64,000 bases of DNA from Streptomyces marispadix. Its GTDB lineage: Bacteria; Actinomycetota; Actinomycetes; Streptomycetales; Streptomycetaceae. The stretch covers positions 5,880,001 through 5,944,000 of the forward strand of contig NZ_JAKWJU010000002.1 in the NCBI RefSeq assembly GCF_022524345.1, read 5' to 3'. The notes under the pieces were generated by a model. That model did no database searches, was not told the DNA's origin, and worked only from the letters and a program-made list of their open reading frames with translations. The stretch's first letter is position 1. Every line of letters begins with the position of its first letter. The position numbers and the translations under genes are program-made. This document shows, in pieces, positions 1-8,231 of the stretch.

Positions 1-806
1 GGGCCGAAGTCGTCCATCCGCGATCCCGACGAGGAGTTGGCGACCAGCACCAGCCCCGAACCCTCCGGCATCGCGGGTGCGTCCGCCAACGGACGCCCTG
101 GCGAAGGCAGTTGGGAACGCGTCGGGGCCACGCCCCGTACCGCGAACGCGGACCCCACGCCCAGGGCCGCCCCCACGAGCACGTCGCTGGGGTAGTGGAC
201 GCCCGTATAGACACGTGAGAAGGCCACCGCCGCCGCGATCGGGGCGACGGCCGCGCCCCAGCGCGGCGACTCCAGAGCCACACCCGTGACGAACGCGGCG
301 GCCGACGCCGCGTGCCCCGAGGGGAAGGACGTGGTCACCGGCTGGCGGTTCAACTGCCGTATCAGCGGCACCGCGTCGAGCAGCGGACGATCCCGCCGCA
401 CCGAGCGCTTGCCCAGGGTGTTGACCGTGGCCGAGGCGACCGCCAGCGAGGCGAGCCCCCGCGCGGCGCATCTGCGGGCCCGCGGGGTGTTCGACAGCGC
501 GATGGCGCCCGCCACCGCGAACCACAGCCGCCCCTGGTTGGCGCTGCGGCTCAGTCCAGGCAGCACCCGCTCGGGGCCGGGCCAGTCACGCCGCGCCACG
601 ATCTCGAAGACCCGCCGGTCGGCCGCCGACCACGCCCGCGACGCGGGCCAGTCACGCCACGACCTGGTGCCGGACGGAGGCGAAGAGGCCGTCGCCGCCC
701 GCGTACGGCCGTGAGCTGACGCGCCCTTGAGGTCGCGGAGGCCCTGAGGACGTGAACGGCTGAGACTGCGCAGACCGCGCCCCACTCGGTCGGTGAAGGT
801 CGACAT
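1..806 (-). CDS. bifunctional PAP2 phosphatase / diacylglycerol kinase family protein (3' end cut by window)
   Basis: About 268 residues are visible; the gene reads leftward off the window. The PAP2 (type 2 phosphatidic acid phosphatase) signature is complete: KRSVRRDRP (KX6RP block), FPSGHAA (PSGH) and SRVYTGVHYPSD (SRX5HX3D). Shortly after it the frame reads GSGLVLVANSSSGS, which looks like the opening of a diacylglycerol-kinase catalytic domain (LVxNPxSG type), so this is probably the actinobacterial PAP2-DAGK fusion, a membrane lipid-phosphate enzyme. The start is the ATG at 806 (MSTFTDRVG). The alternative, a plain PAP2 protein, cannot be excluded because the rest lies outside. The family call rests on visible motifs; the kinase half is inference from about 20 residues. 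Confidence 0.85.
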   Translation of the reverse strand, partial: MSTFTDRVGRGLRSLSRSRPQGLRDLKGASAHGRTRAATASSPPSGTRSWRDWPASRAWSAADRRVFEIVARRDWPGPERVLPGLSRSANQGRLWFAVAGAIALSNTPRARRCAARGLASLAVASATVNTLGKRSVRRDRPLLDAVPLIRQLNRQPVTTSFPSGHAASAAAFVTGVALESPRWGAAVAPIAAAVAFSRVYTGVHYPSDVLVGAALGVGSAFAVRGVAPTRSQLPSPGRPLADAPAMPEGSGLVLVANSSSGSRMDDFG

Positions 807-1059
807 GAGGCTTCGCTTGCTCGCCCGCGATGTCCGTAAACCTCGGCCGCCCGCGCCCCGCCGCCGCTCCCGTAGCCGCCGGTCGCACGCTCGCCACCCC
901 CGCATCCGGATTCACAGGGATCTCATCGAGGCCGGTGCACATACGCGCGGAAGCGGGCTCCGCCGCCTCGGAGGCCGGGCGGGACCCGCTTCCCTGGGAC
1001 GGACGGAACGCAACCGTCCAGGTGGCGCCGGGCTCGCCCCTGAGCCCGGCGCCCGATGC

Positions 1060-1470
1060 TCACGCCTGCGGCTTGCGCCCCAGCGCGGCCATCACCTCCT
1101 GCACGTTCCCGTATGTGTCGCCGCCCTTGGGCAGCTCCCGCACGGTCTCCACCAGGGAGTCCGGCGCGTACTGGTCCATCAGCGTCCGCTTGAGGCCCTC
1201 CCGGTCGGCGGGGAAGGCAGCCCGCCCCAGATGGCGCGCCAAATCGGAGCGCAGGGCCTCGGCTTCCGCCTCATCCGGGTCCGCCGCGCCCGGCACCGGG
1301 ACGGGCCGGTCGGTGACCTCCGGGTCGTCGTCGGCGCCGGGCTCCGGGTCGTCCCACTCCTCGGCCCGTGTGGAGTGCCCGGACCGGATACGGCCCTGCA
1401 TCTCCCGCTTGGCCTCGTCGTCCCTGTGGACGTTCAACCGGTCACTGCCACGTTGCATGTTGTCCGCCAC
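1060..1470 (-). CDS. DUF2795 domain protein
   Basis: A 136-residue acidic, soluble protein with no signal peptide or membrane segment. The last 55 residues (RSDLARHLGRAAFPADREGL... to VQEVMAALG) match the DUF2795 pattern common in actinobacteria; function is unknown. The N-terminal half is charged and rich in D/E/R, likely disordered. I chose the GTG at 1470, which has AAGGAGG about 9 bases upstream; a GTG at 1479 is also open but sits on top of that site. The stop codon of the upstream release-factor-like gene lies inside this gene (overlap of about 29 bases), so the two are very likely cotranscribed and translationally coupled. Confidence 0.8.
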   Translation of the reverse strand: MADNMQRGSDRLNVHRDDEAKREMQGRIRSGHSTRAEEWDDPEPGADDDPEVTDRPVPVPGAADPDEAEAEALRSDLARHLGRAAFPADREGLKRTLMDQYAPDSLVETVRELPKGGDTYGNVQEVMAALGRKPQA

Positions 1471-2671
1471 CGGCTCCACCTCCTTCGGGTGCTCCTTCGT
1501 ACGGCCAGCGCAGCAGCGCGCCCAGCCCGCCGTCGGGCAGGTCCCGCGGCACGCCCTCCGGCACGTCGGAGTCCCTCACGCACAGCACGTCGGCGCCCGT
1601 CGCCGCCGCGGAACGCAGCAGCGCGTCGTCGGCACGCGCCGGCGAGGGCTCCGTGGCGCCCAGATACTGCGGCTCGCTGCGCCGGGCCGCCAACTGGCCG
1701 GGCTCGTCGCCCACCCACACGTCCCGGTGCAGGTCCGGCCCCTCGGGACGTACGAGCAGCACGGCGATGCGATGCTCACGTGCGGCCTCCACCAGCGCGG
1801 GCACGCCCTCGACGGCGTCGATACGGCCGTCCTCGCTCGGCGCCCGTCCCGCCTGGAAGCGCTCCAGCGCGGTGGCGACCCGCTGCCGCGCATAGTCGGC
1901 CCGCGCCCGCGCGATCTCCTCGGCGAGCAGCCTCCGGCCGCCCGCGGTGTTCGCGGCGGGGCCCTCGGGACCGCTGTCGGCACGTACGCCGTGTTCCGCC
2001 TGGACGGTACGTTCCCGCAGGTCGGGCGGCAGACGGTCGTACACGGCGTTGCGCTCGCGGGCGTCCCCGGCCAGCACGAGGACCTCGGCGCCGCACTTCT
2101 CCCAGCGGACGCGAAGCTCGTCGGCGATCTCGGCGGCGTTCTGCTCCCAGGTGTTCTCCACCGCCGTCTGGAAGTGCCGCTCCGACCAGTCGCCGGTGGG
2201 GGTGCGGTGCACCGGCCAGTCGGCGCCGGTGACACGGCCCGCGGCCTGTGCGCCGAGGGACCCCGTCAGCTCGAATTCGGCGCCCTTGCGGTCGATGTAG
2301 GCCACCAGGCCCGGGGGATCGGCGGCGGCCAGTTCGATCAGGGGGCCGGTACGGGGAAGCGCCTGCCAGGCGACGAGAGGGCCTCCGCCGGGCGGCGGGG
2401 CGGTCAGCTCGACGTCCAGGACGATCTCGCCGTCCGTGGCGAAGACCGCGTGACCGGGCGGTTCCTGCCCTCGAGGGAACGACACGAGCCTGTCGTGCAC
2501 GGCGCGGCATGTGGCTTCGTCTGCGCCTTCGTCCTTGAGCTGCTCCCGTGCCGACTTCGCGTTGAGCTTCTGGCGGGCGGCGGCGTCCTCGGAGGCCGTC
2601 GTCGTGTCGAAGTAGACCGACGCCCAAGGGCCCTGGCGCTCGAAGAGCGGACCGAGGAATCCGAGTTCCAT
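1442..2671 (-). CDS. Vms1/baeRF-type peptide release factor-like protein (Rv2629 family)
   Basis: A 409-residue soluble protein starting MELGFLGPLFERQGPWASVYFDTTTASEDA, the typical opening of the actinobacterial baeRF/Vms1-like family related to archaeal-eukaryotic release factor 1 and peptidyl-tRNA hydrolases such as Vms1/ANKZF1. Conserved-looking blocks include VAYIDRKGAEFEL, the VLVLAGDARERNAVYDRLP region, and near the C-terminus GADVLCVRDSDVPEG. Members are linked to ribosome rescue or stress (M. tuberculosis Rv2629 is dormancy-associated); the activity of this protein is inferred only. The ATG at 2671 has AAGGAGG 6-7 bases upstream. It is first in a two-gene unit with the DUF2795 gene, which starts inside its 3' end. 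Confidence 0.8.
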   Translation of the reverse strand: MELGFLGPLFERQGPWASVYFDTTTASEDAAARQKLNAKSAREQLKDEGADEATCRAVHDRLVSFPRGQEPPGHAVFATDGEIVLDVELTAPPPGGGPLVAWQALPRTGPLIELAAADPPGLVAYIDRKGAEFELTGSLGAQAAGRVTGADWPVHRTPTGDWSERHFQTAVENTWEQNAAEIADELRVRWEKCGAEVLVLAGDARERNAVYDRLPPDLRERTVQAEHGVRADSGPEGPAANTAGGRRLLAEEIARARADYARQRVATALERFQAGRAPSEDGRIDAVEGVPALVEAAREHRIAVLLVRPEGPDLHRDVWVGDEPGQLAARRSEPQYLGATEPSPARADDALLRSAAATGADVLCVRDSDVPEGVPRDLPDGGLGALLRWPYEGAPEGGGAGGGQHATWQ

Positions 2672-2799
2672 TGATTCCCTCCTTGGATTGCCGAAGCCGG
2701 GTACCCGTACGGCCGCGGACCACACGAGGAAACCCGCCCGCACGGGCGTCCTGGCAGGTCCGCCGCGAAGCAGCAGTCAGCGACACCGAGAGGGAACCC

Positions 2800-3021
2800 A
2801 TGGGAATCGACCCCCGCGACCTTTCCGACGCGGACCTCCTCAAGGAGCTGGAGACCATCCACCGCACCCGGCACGACACCCTGCTGCACGCGCCGGACGA
2901 CGCGCTCTCCGCGCACAGCGTCCGTATGACCGAGCTGGAGGCCGAATATCTGCGGCGCCACCCGGACCGCCCGGTCACGCCAGGCCGTACGCGGGAGGGC
3001 GCACGCGCCCGGGAGTCATGA
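2800..3021 (+). CDS. DUF6158 family small protein
   Basis: A 73-residue hydrophilic protein, MGIDPRDLSDADLLKELETIHR..., with conserved-looking HDTLLHAPDDAL and EAEYLRRHPDRPV blocks and a basic tail ending GRTREGARARES. It matches the small DUF6158 family of streptomycetes (recognised from memory). No function is known. The ATG at 2800 follows GAGAGGGAACCC, a usable ribosome binding site. It is divergent from the release-factor-like gene and converges on the membrane-protein gene at 3147, with a long perfect hairpin between them. Confidence 0.75.
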   Translation: MGIDPRDLSDADLLKELETIHRTRHDTLLHAPDDALSAHSVRMTELEAEYLRRHPDRPVTPGRTREGARARES

Positions 3022-3030
3022 CGCGGATGC

Positions 3031-3086
3031 CCGGGAGGCGGAGGGCGTGGGAGGCGGCGCGTCCTCCCACGCCCTCCGCCTCCCGG
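3031..3086. terminator. perfect 24-bp inverted repeat, bidirectional terminator
   Basis: Positions 3031-3054 and 3063-3086 are exact reverse complements (24 bp) around an 8-base loop. It lies between two convergent genes (stops at 3021 + and 3147 -). There is no U tract, as is usual for Streptomyces hairpin terminators. Confidence 0.85.
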
Positions 3087-3146
3087 CTCGGCCTTCTGGG
3101 CCGTTCAACGCCCCAGGGAATCAGGGCGGTTGGCTGAGCGGTCGCG

Positions 3147-3701
3147 CTACGACTCCGCCTCGTCCCGGTGCCCGGCACGCCGTGCGCTCGCTCGCGCACA
3201 GCGCATCGACTCCTCCGCGTAGGGAAGCACGACGCACAGGAGCACCCCCGCCGTGATCCCCGCCAGATACGGCCGCGGCAGCGGCCGGCGCCGCGGAATC
3301 AGCCGCCAGGCGGTCCTCTCGCCCCGCCCGCCCCGCAGCAGCAGCTCGACCTGGCCGGGGTGCAGGCACATCAGCGACGCCAGCGCCCCGAACGGCAGCG
3401 ACTCCAGAAAGCTGTGCACATGCTGCTCGACCGGCTTGATCTCGCGGTCGCTGTGGTGCGCGGTCCGTACGTCCCACACGGCGGTCGCCTCGTGGGCGAC
3501 GGCGGCGGCCGACTGTACGGTCAGCAGCAGCGGATTGACCTCGTACAGCAAGGTCAGTGCGATGGGGAAGCCGATCTCCGACATCATCAGCGAGTGGATC
3601 AGGGACTCCCGCGTCCCCGGTGAGTTCTCGATGCGGGTGCGCCGGTGCAGCCACCGGTCGGCCAGTCCGGGCACCAGCCAGGAGGGCAGCAGACCGTACA
3701 T
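3147..3701 (-). CDS. membrane protein of unknown function
   Basis: About 184 residues from the ATG at 3701 (MYGLLPSWLVPGLADRWLHRR). Hydrophobic stretches IGFPIALTLLYEVNPLLLTV, LPFGALASLMCL and YLAGITAGVLLCVVLPY suggest three or more membrane segments. RIENSPGTRESLIHSLMMSE, HEATAVWDVRTA and EQHVHSFLESLPF look like conserved blocks, with several histidines (HRR, H in LIHS, HEA, EQHVHS) that could bind metal; no catalytic family is recognised. The true start may be upstream: in-frame GTG codons occur inside the last codons of the decarboxylase gene (about 3790-3800), which would couple the two. The ATG is the conservative choice. Confidence 0.65.
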   Translation of the reverse strand: MYGLLPSWLVPGLADRWLHRRTRIENSPGTRESLIHSLMMSEIGFPIALTLLYEVNPLLLTVQSAAAVAHEATAVWDVRTAHHSDREIKPVEQHVHSFLESLPFGALASLMCLHPGQVELLLRGGRGERTAWRLIPRRRPLPRPYLAGITAGVLLCVVLPYAEESMRCARASARRAGHRDEAES

Positions 3702-3789
3702 GAGGTAGCGGACGGTGGCCTCTTCCGTACCGATGCTCGCCGCGCCGCGCGGACCGCGGGGGAGTCCCGGCCCGCGGGCGAGCGAGGCC

Positions 3790-5511
3790 CTACGCACCCT
3801 TCGCACCGCCGCCCGCCTCTCCGCCGGGTCCACCCGGCTCAGCCGTCCCGTCCCGCCGATCTTGCGCCCCGGACGATCCCCGACTCGCCCTCCCCGCCGC
3901 GTCGTTGGCGACCACGCGCATCGTGCGCAGCGAAGGGTCCGCCGTGTCGGGCACATACATGGTCGCCTCCACGCCCGTACGCAGGTATTCCACGACCGCT
4001 TGCCCGATCCGCTCGCCCGGCACGACCACCGGCACCCCCGGCGGATAGGGGCTGGCGTGCTCGGCCGCGACGCGTCCCACGGCCTCCTCCACGGGCACCT
4101 GCTCAACGGGCCCGAAGTACGCGTCGCGCGGCAGCATCACCGATTCGAGCCGCAGCTCCGCCGGTCGGGGCAGACGTACGGCGGCGGGCGGCGGCAGCGC
4201 CCCGCGCCGTGAGGAGACGGCGGTGAGCGCCTCCAGCAGCGCCGACGCCGACGCCTCGTCGTCGGCGTGCGTGACGTTGGCGATGACGCGGCGGTGGTCG
4301 GCGAGGCCGACGTTGACGCCGAACTCCTCGCGCAGCCTGTCGGCGACGGCATAGCCGCTGGTCTCCAGGCCCGACACGTCGACGACGAGCACGAGGGGAT
4401 CGTGCTCGAAGGCCGGTCCAGGACCCACCAGCCGGGACGAGAGCGTCTCCAGGCCCGGCAGCGCGCTGATCTCCTGGCGCAGCCCGGCCGCCGACGACAG
4501 GGCGCCGTCGAGGAGTTCCTTCCCGTGCTGGACCATCTGCCGTCGCCAGCCGTCCAGCGCGGCGTACATCAGCACGGACGGGCTGGTCGTGCCCAGCAGG
4601 TCCTCGCGCAGCTTCAGCACCGTCGGATCGACGAGCGACCCCTGGAGATGGAACACCGAGCCCTGCTCCAGCCCCGCGCCCATCTTGTGCACGCTGGTGA
4701 CGCACACGTCCGCTCCGGCGTCCATCGCCCAGCTCGGCAGGTCCGGGTGGAACGGCAGATGCGCGCCCCACGCCTCGTCGACGATCAGGGGCCTGCCGCG
4801 CTCGTGGCAGACCCCGGCGACACCGTTGATGTCGGCGCAAGTCCCGTACGCGGTGGGGGTGATGAGCACCATGCCCTTGGCGTCCGGCTCGCGGTCGAAG
4901 GCGTCCGCGACCTCCTGGGGGCCGGGCGGATGGGCGAGGTGCGCGCCCTCGTCCCAGCGCGGCTCCACCCATACGGGGTCGATGCCCGCCAGCACCAGCC
5001 CGGAGACGACCGACTTATGGGCGTTGCGGGCCACCAGCAGCTTCTCGTAGGGCCCGGCGACCGCGAGCATCGCGGACTTGACGGAGAGCGAACTGCCGCA
5101 CGTCGAGAAGTAGGTGTGCTCGGCGTCGACGGCGTCCGCCATCAACTCCTGTGCCTGGCCCAGCACTTCGTTCGACATGCGCCGGTCGTCGAGTCCGCTC
5201 ATCGCGAGCACGTCGGAGGCGAAGACGTCGGCACCCAGCACGTCGAGCACCCGGGGGTCGGCGCCCCCGCCCTGTTTATGGCCGGGCGGGGAGAAGTTAC
5301 GGCCGTGCATGCCGCGCTTGTAGCGGGCGAGGGCGTCGAGGACGGGCGCGCGTGAGTGGTCGAACTCTCGCGGCGCCGAGGCGGTGCCGGTGCCGGGCTC
5401 CGCATGCTGCACACCGGTGTGCGCCTTCGTCGTGGTGCGAGCGGTACGGCCACTGCGGGCGGAACGGTCACTGCGGGCGGAACGGTCACTGCGGGCGGTG
5501 CGGGCGGACAT
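3790..5511 (-). CDS. Orn/Lys/Arg decarboxylase, PLP-dependent
   Basis: A 573-residue group-III decarboxylase of the aspartate-aminotransferase fold. FSPPGHKQGGG, YFSTCGSSLSVKSAML, ITPTAYGTCADI, VDEAWGAHLPFHPDLPSWAMDAGADV and SVHKMGAGLEQGS (PLP lysine in HKMG) are the family's core; the C-terminal domain has PYPPGVPVVVPGERI. The likely reaction is decarboxylation of lysine or arginine to cadaverine or agmatine in the cytoplasm. The ATG at 5511 overlaps the stop of the upstream TPP-enzyme gene as TGATG, indicating coupling. The first about 35 residues are an unusual Ser/Arg-rich repeat (SDRSAR units from an 18-bp DNA repeat at 5451-5498), not part of the fold. Substrate is not decided by the sequence. 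Confidence 0.88.
   Translation of the reverse strand: MSARTARSDRSARSDRSARSGRTARTTTKAHTGVQHAEPGTGTASAPREFDHSRAPVLDALARYKRGMHGRNFSPPGHKQGGGADPRVLDVLGADVFASDVLAMSGLDDRRMSNEVLGQAQELMADAVDAEHTYFSTCGSSLSVKSAMLAVAGPYEKLLVARNAHKSVVSGLVLAGIDPVWVEPRWDEGAHLAHPPGPQEVADAFDREPDAKGMVLITPTAYGTCADINGVAGVCHERGRPLIVDEAWGAHLPFHPDLPSWAMDAGADVCVTSVHKMGAGLEQGSVFHLQGSLVDPTVLKLREDLLGTTSPSVLMYAALDGWRRQMVQHGKELLDGALSSAAGLRQEISALPGLETLSSRLVGPGPAFEHDPLVLVVDVSGLETSGYAVADRLREEFGVNVGLADHRRVIANVTHADDEASASALLEALTAVSSRRGALPPPAAVRLPRPAELRLESVMLPRDAYFGPVEQVPVEEAVGRVAAEHASPYPPGVPVVVPGERIGQAVVEYLRTGVEATMYVPDTADPSLRTMRVVANDAAGRASRGSSGAQDRRDGTAEPGGPGGEAGGGAKGA
5451..5498. repeat. 18-bp tandem repeat coding SDRSAR units
   Basis: CACTGCGGGCGGAACGGT occurs at 5451-5468 and 5469-5486, with a 12-base partial copy to 5498. 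It encodes the SDRSAR repeats at the N-terminus of the decarboxylase and keeps frame. Confidence 0.8.
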
Positions 5512-7598
5512 CACGCTTCCGTGCCCTTGGCCGCCCGCTCGTGCTCGGGCCGATGTCCGCCTCCGCGCCCGCGCTTCTTCCCGGCCTTGGCCTCCCGCCG
5601 CGCGTCCTTCCTGGAGTCCTTACGGGAGTCCTTGCGGGAATCCTTGCGGGCGTCCCGGGAGTCCCGCTTCGAATGCTTCCGCCCATGCTTGCCGCCGTCG
5701 CGGGCCCCGGGCTCCTCGTCCGTGCTCCCGTCGGGTTTCCCGTCCGGTGCGGAGAGCCTCTCCGCTTCGCGCGGCCTCTCCGACTCCTCGGCGCCGTCGG
5801 ACGGATGAGGCCGCCCGCCCGGAAGGAAGTCCTGGAGCTTCGCCTTGAAGCCCTGCTTGACCACCGACCTGCGGTCGGTGTCGCCCTTCACGATCGACGC
5901 CACGGTCGCCTCGATCTGGTCCCAGTCGGCGTGCGGCGGAATCGGCGGCACGGACGGGTCCGTCATGAACTCGACCAGGGCCGGACCGTCCCCCGCGAGC
6001 GCCTGCCGCCAGGCTTCCTCCACGTCCCCCGGCGTCTCGACCCTGATGCCGGTCATGCCGAGCGAGCGTGCGAACGCCGCGTAGGAGACGTCCGGCAGGG
6101 ACTGCGACGGCACGAACTGCGGCGAGCCGCTCATCGCCCGCATCTCCCAAGTGACCTGATTGAGGTCGCGGTTGTTCCACACCCCGATCACGAATCGCGG
6201 ATCGTCCCAGGACATCCGGTACTTGGCGAGCGTGACGAGTTCGGCGAGGCCGTTCATCTGCATCGCGCCGTCGCCGACGAGTGCGATCACCGGCCGGTCC
6301 GGGTGGGCGAACTTCGCGCCGATCGCATAGGGGACGGCGCAGCCCATCGTCGCCAGCGTGCCCGACAGCGAACCGCGCATGGTGCCGCGCATCGTCAGGT
6401 GCCGCGCGTACCAGTTGGTCGCGGAACCCGAGTCGGCGGTGATGATCGCGTCGTCGGGAAGCAGCGGATCGAGGCAGTGCGCGACGTACTCGGGGTTCAC
6501 GGGGTCCGCGCTCACCTCGGCGCGGCGCTTCATGATCTCCTTCCACCGGTCGACGGAGGCCGCCAACTCCTCCTGCCACTCCGTGCCTTCGTCCTTCTGA
6601 CGGAGCTTGGGCAGCAGCCGCCGCAGCGTGGACGCGGCGTCGCCGATGAGGTTCACCTCGTACGGGTAGCGCATCCCCGCCATATGCGGGTCCAGGTCGA
6701 TCTGCACGGCCCGCGCCTTGCCGTACGGCGGCAGGAACTGGCTGTAGGGCAGGCTCGATCCGATGGTGAGGAACGTGTCGCAGTCGCGCATCATCTCGTA
6801 GCTGGGGCGGCTGCCCAGCAGCCCGATCGGGCCCGTGACATACGGCAGGGTGTCCGGCAGGACGTCCATCCCGAGCAGCGCCTTCGCCACCCCGGCCTGA
6901 AGCTTCCCGGCGGTCTGCTCCACCTCGGTGCGGGCGCCGCGTGCGCCCTGCCCGGCCAGAATGGCCACCTTCTTACCGGAGTTGAGGATCTCGGCGGCGT
7001 GGTCGAGTGCCCCCTCGGACGGTTCGGTGTGCCATCCGCTGCTGCCGAGACTGGAGGGCACCATCTTGAACTCGTGGCCGGGCGCCCGGTATTCGAGCTC
7101 CTGCACATCGGAGTGGACGATGACCGCGGTGGGTGCCCGCCGCGCGTATGCGGTGCGGACGGCGCGGTCCAGCACGTTGGGCAACTGCTCGGGGACCGTC
7201 ACCGTCTCCAGGAACTCCGAGGCGACGTCCTTGAAAAGCGAATGCAGGTCGATCTCCTGCTGATACGAGCCGCCCATCGCGGAACGCGCCGTCTGGCCGA
7301 CGACCGCCACCACCGGCACATGGTCGAGCTTGGCGTCGTAGAGCCCGTTGAGCAGATGGACCGCGCCCGGACCCGACGTCGCGGTGCAAACGCCCAGCGT
7401 GCCGCGGAACTTGGCGTAGCCGACAGCCTCGAAGGCCGCCATCTCCTCGTGCCGCGCCTGTACGAAGCGCGGCTCGTTCTGCGCACGTTCCCAGGCGGCG
7501 AGCAGGCCGTTGATGCCGTCGCCGGGATAGCCGAAGACGTGCTCGACGCCCCACTCACGCAGCCTGCGCAGAATGTAGTCGGAAACCTTCTCGGACAT
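5511..7598 (-). CDS. poxB: pyruvate oxidase/dehydrogenase-like thiamine pyrophosphate enzyme
   Basis: A 695-residue TPP enzyme of the acetolactate synthase/pyruvate oxidase family. The N-terminal PYR domain has VFGYPGDGINGL, the catalytic-glutamate block ARHEEMAAFEAVGYAK and CTATSGPGAVHLLNGLYDAK. The central domain has VAILAGQGARG and LPYVTGPIGLLGS. The C-terminal PP domain has the TPP motif GDGAMQMNGLAELVT with NNRDLNQVTWE. This arrangement fits pyruvate to acetate/acetyl conversion, but substrate is inference. Beyond about residue 600 there is an atypical Lys/Arg/Asp-rich tail with RKDS repeats, absent from standard PoxB. The ATG at 7598 has GAGAGGAG 8 bases upstream. The gene ends TGATG into the decarboxylase gene. 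Confidence 0.85.
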   Translation of the reverse strand: MSEKVSDYILRRLREWGVEHVFGYPGDGINGLLAAWERAQNEPRFVQARHEEMAAFEAVGYAKFRGTLGVCTATSGPGAVHLLNGLYDAKLDHVPVVAVVGQTARSAMGGSYQQEIDLHSLFKDVASEFLETVTVPEQLPNVLDRAVRTAYARRAPTAVIVHSDVQELEYRAPGHEFKMVPSSLGSSGWHTEPSEGALDHAAEILNSGKKVAILAGQGARGARTEVEQTAGKLQAGVAKALLGMDVLPDTLPYVTGPIGLLGSRPSYEMMRDCDTFLTIGSSLPYSQFLPPYGKARAVQIDLDPHMAGMRYPYEVNLIGDAASTLRRLLPKLRQKDEGTEWQEELAASVDRWKEIMKRRAEVSADPVNPEYVAHCLDPLLPDDAIITADSGSATNWYARHLTMRGTMRGSLSGTLATMGCAVPYAIGAKFAHPDRPVIALVGDGAMQMNGLAELVTLAKYRMSWDDPRFVIGVWNNRDLNQVTWEMRAMSGSPQFVPSQSLPDVSYAAFARSLGMTGIRVETPGDVEEAWRQALAGDGPALVEFMTDPSVPPIPPHADWDQIEATVASIVKGDTDRRSVVKQGFKAKLQDFLPGGRPHPSDGAEESERPREAERLSAPDGKPDGSTDEEPGARDGGKHGRKHSKRDSRDARKDSRKDSRKDSRKDARREAKAGKKRGRGGGHRPEHERAAKGTEA
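5610..5653. repeat. 12-bp tandem repeat coding RKDS units
   Basis: Degenerate GAGTCCTTGCGG-like units repeat three to four times and encode successive RKDS tetrapeptides in the basic tail of the TPP enzyme. Confidence 0.7.
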
Positions 7599-8231
7599 GG
7601 AGTGCGCTCCTCTCCGCTGCCGGCGGGCGCCCGGCCGGTGCACGGCCCGATGCCGCGGCCGGAACTGCGGGCCGCCGTGGCCGGACCCGCCCGCCGGTGT
7701 CGGACGGCGTCGGACGAGGCGCCCGCGCAGCCTCGCGGGCCGCGAGGTACGGGCGGCACGCGGGATGCGCGGGGCAGCCGCACGTCGACGCCGTCGGGGT
7801 GGCCATGGGCCCCCGGGTTACCGGCCGGACGGGCAGGAAACCCGGCGCCACCGGGACGCTCCGCATCGTGATCGGGCCCCAGACCCCAGGCCCCAGACCC
7901 CTGACCTCGGACCCGGACCCCAGACCCCGGACCGCGCCCGGACCCGGCCGCGGCTTCGGCCCGGCCTCTCGCCCCTGCGCCGCCTCTCGCCACGGCTCGC
8001 GCCGCAGCGCCCCCGCCCCCATGTGTCCCAAGCCTCAGCGACTGAGCGGGCGTTGACGTTTGCTGCCCGGAGGCTCGGGCATTCGGTGGGTCGAGTGCTT
8101 CGGCAAGAAGGCACAGCCGCGGGAGTGGGACGTGTGTGTCCGCTCGGGCCTTGGTTTTGGGGTCTGTTTCCGCTTGTGCCTCTCCTGCGGTGTTGCTGTT
8201 CGGCAGCCGTCGTTGGGGAGGTTGAGCGTTG
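7599..8231. other. 633-bp intergenic region with AGACCCC-rich tract
   Basis: No credible gene. Around 7870-7950 there is a low-complexity tract of CAGACCCC/CCCAGGCCCC-like units on the plus strand. The left part must hold the promoter of the minus-strand TPP enzyme operon and the right part that of the sigma factor gene. Long open frames here are artefacts of GC composition. Confidence 0.6.
8058..8082 (+). promoter_or_regulatory. possible SigB/SigF-type promoter
   Basis: GTTT at 8058-8061 followed after 15 bases by GGGCAT at 8077-8082 resembles the Streptomyces SigB-type consensus (GNNTN14-16GGGTAC/T). It lies about 150 bases upstream of the sigma gene, compatible with autoregulation. One mismatch in the -10; untested. 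Confidence 0.35.

Noticed and set aside
5511..7598. oxalyl-CoA decarboxylase, to complete an oxalate pathway with the OFA antiporter
   Set aside because: Motifs and tail fit pyruvate oxidase/acetolactate-synthase-like enzymes better, and the gene is 35 kb from the antiporter with a decarboxylase partner instead of a formyl-CoA transferase.
7870..7950. AGACCCC repeats as an origin or iteron array
   Set aside because: Units are irregular, without DnaA-box-like or A/T-rich elements; looks like low-complexity intergenic DNA.
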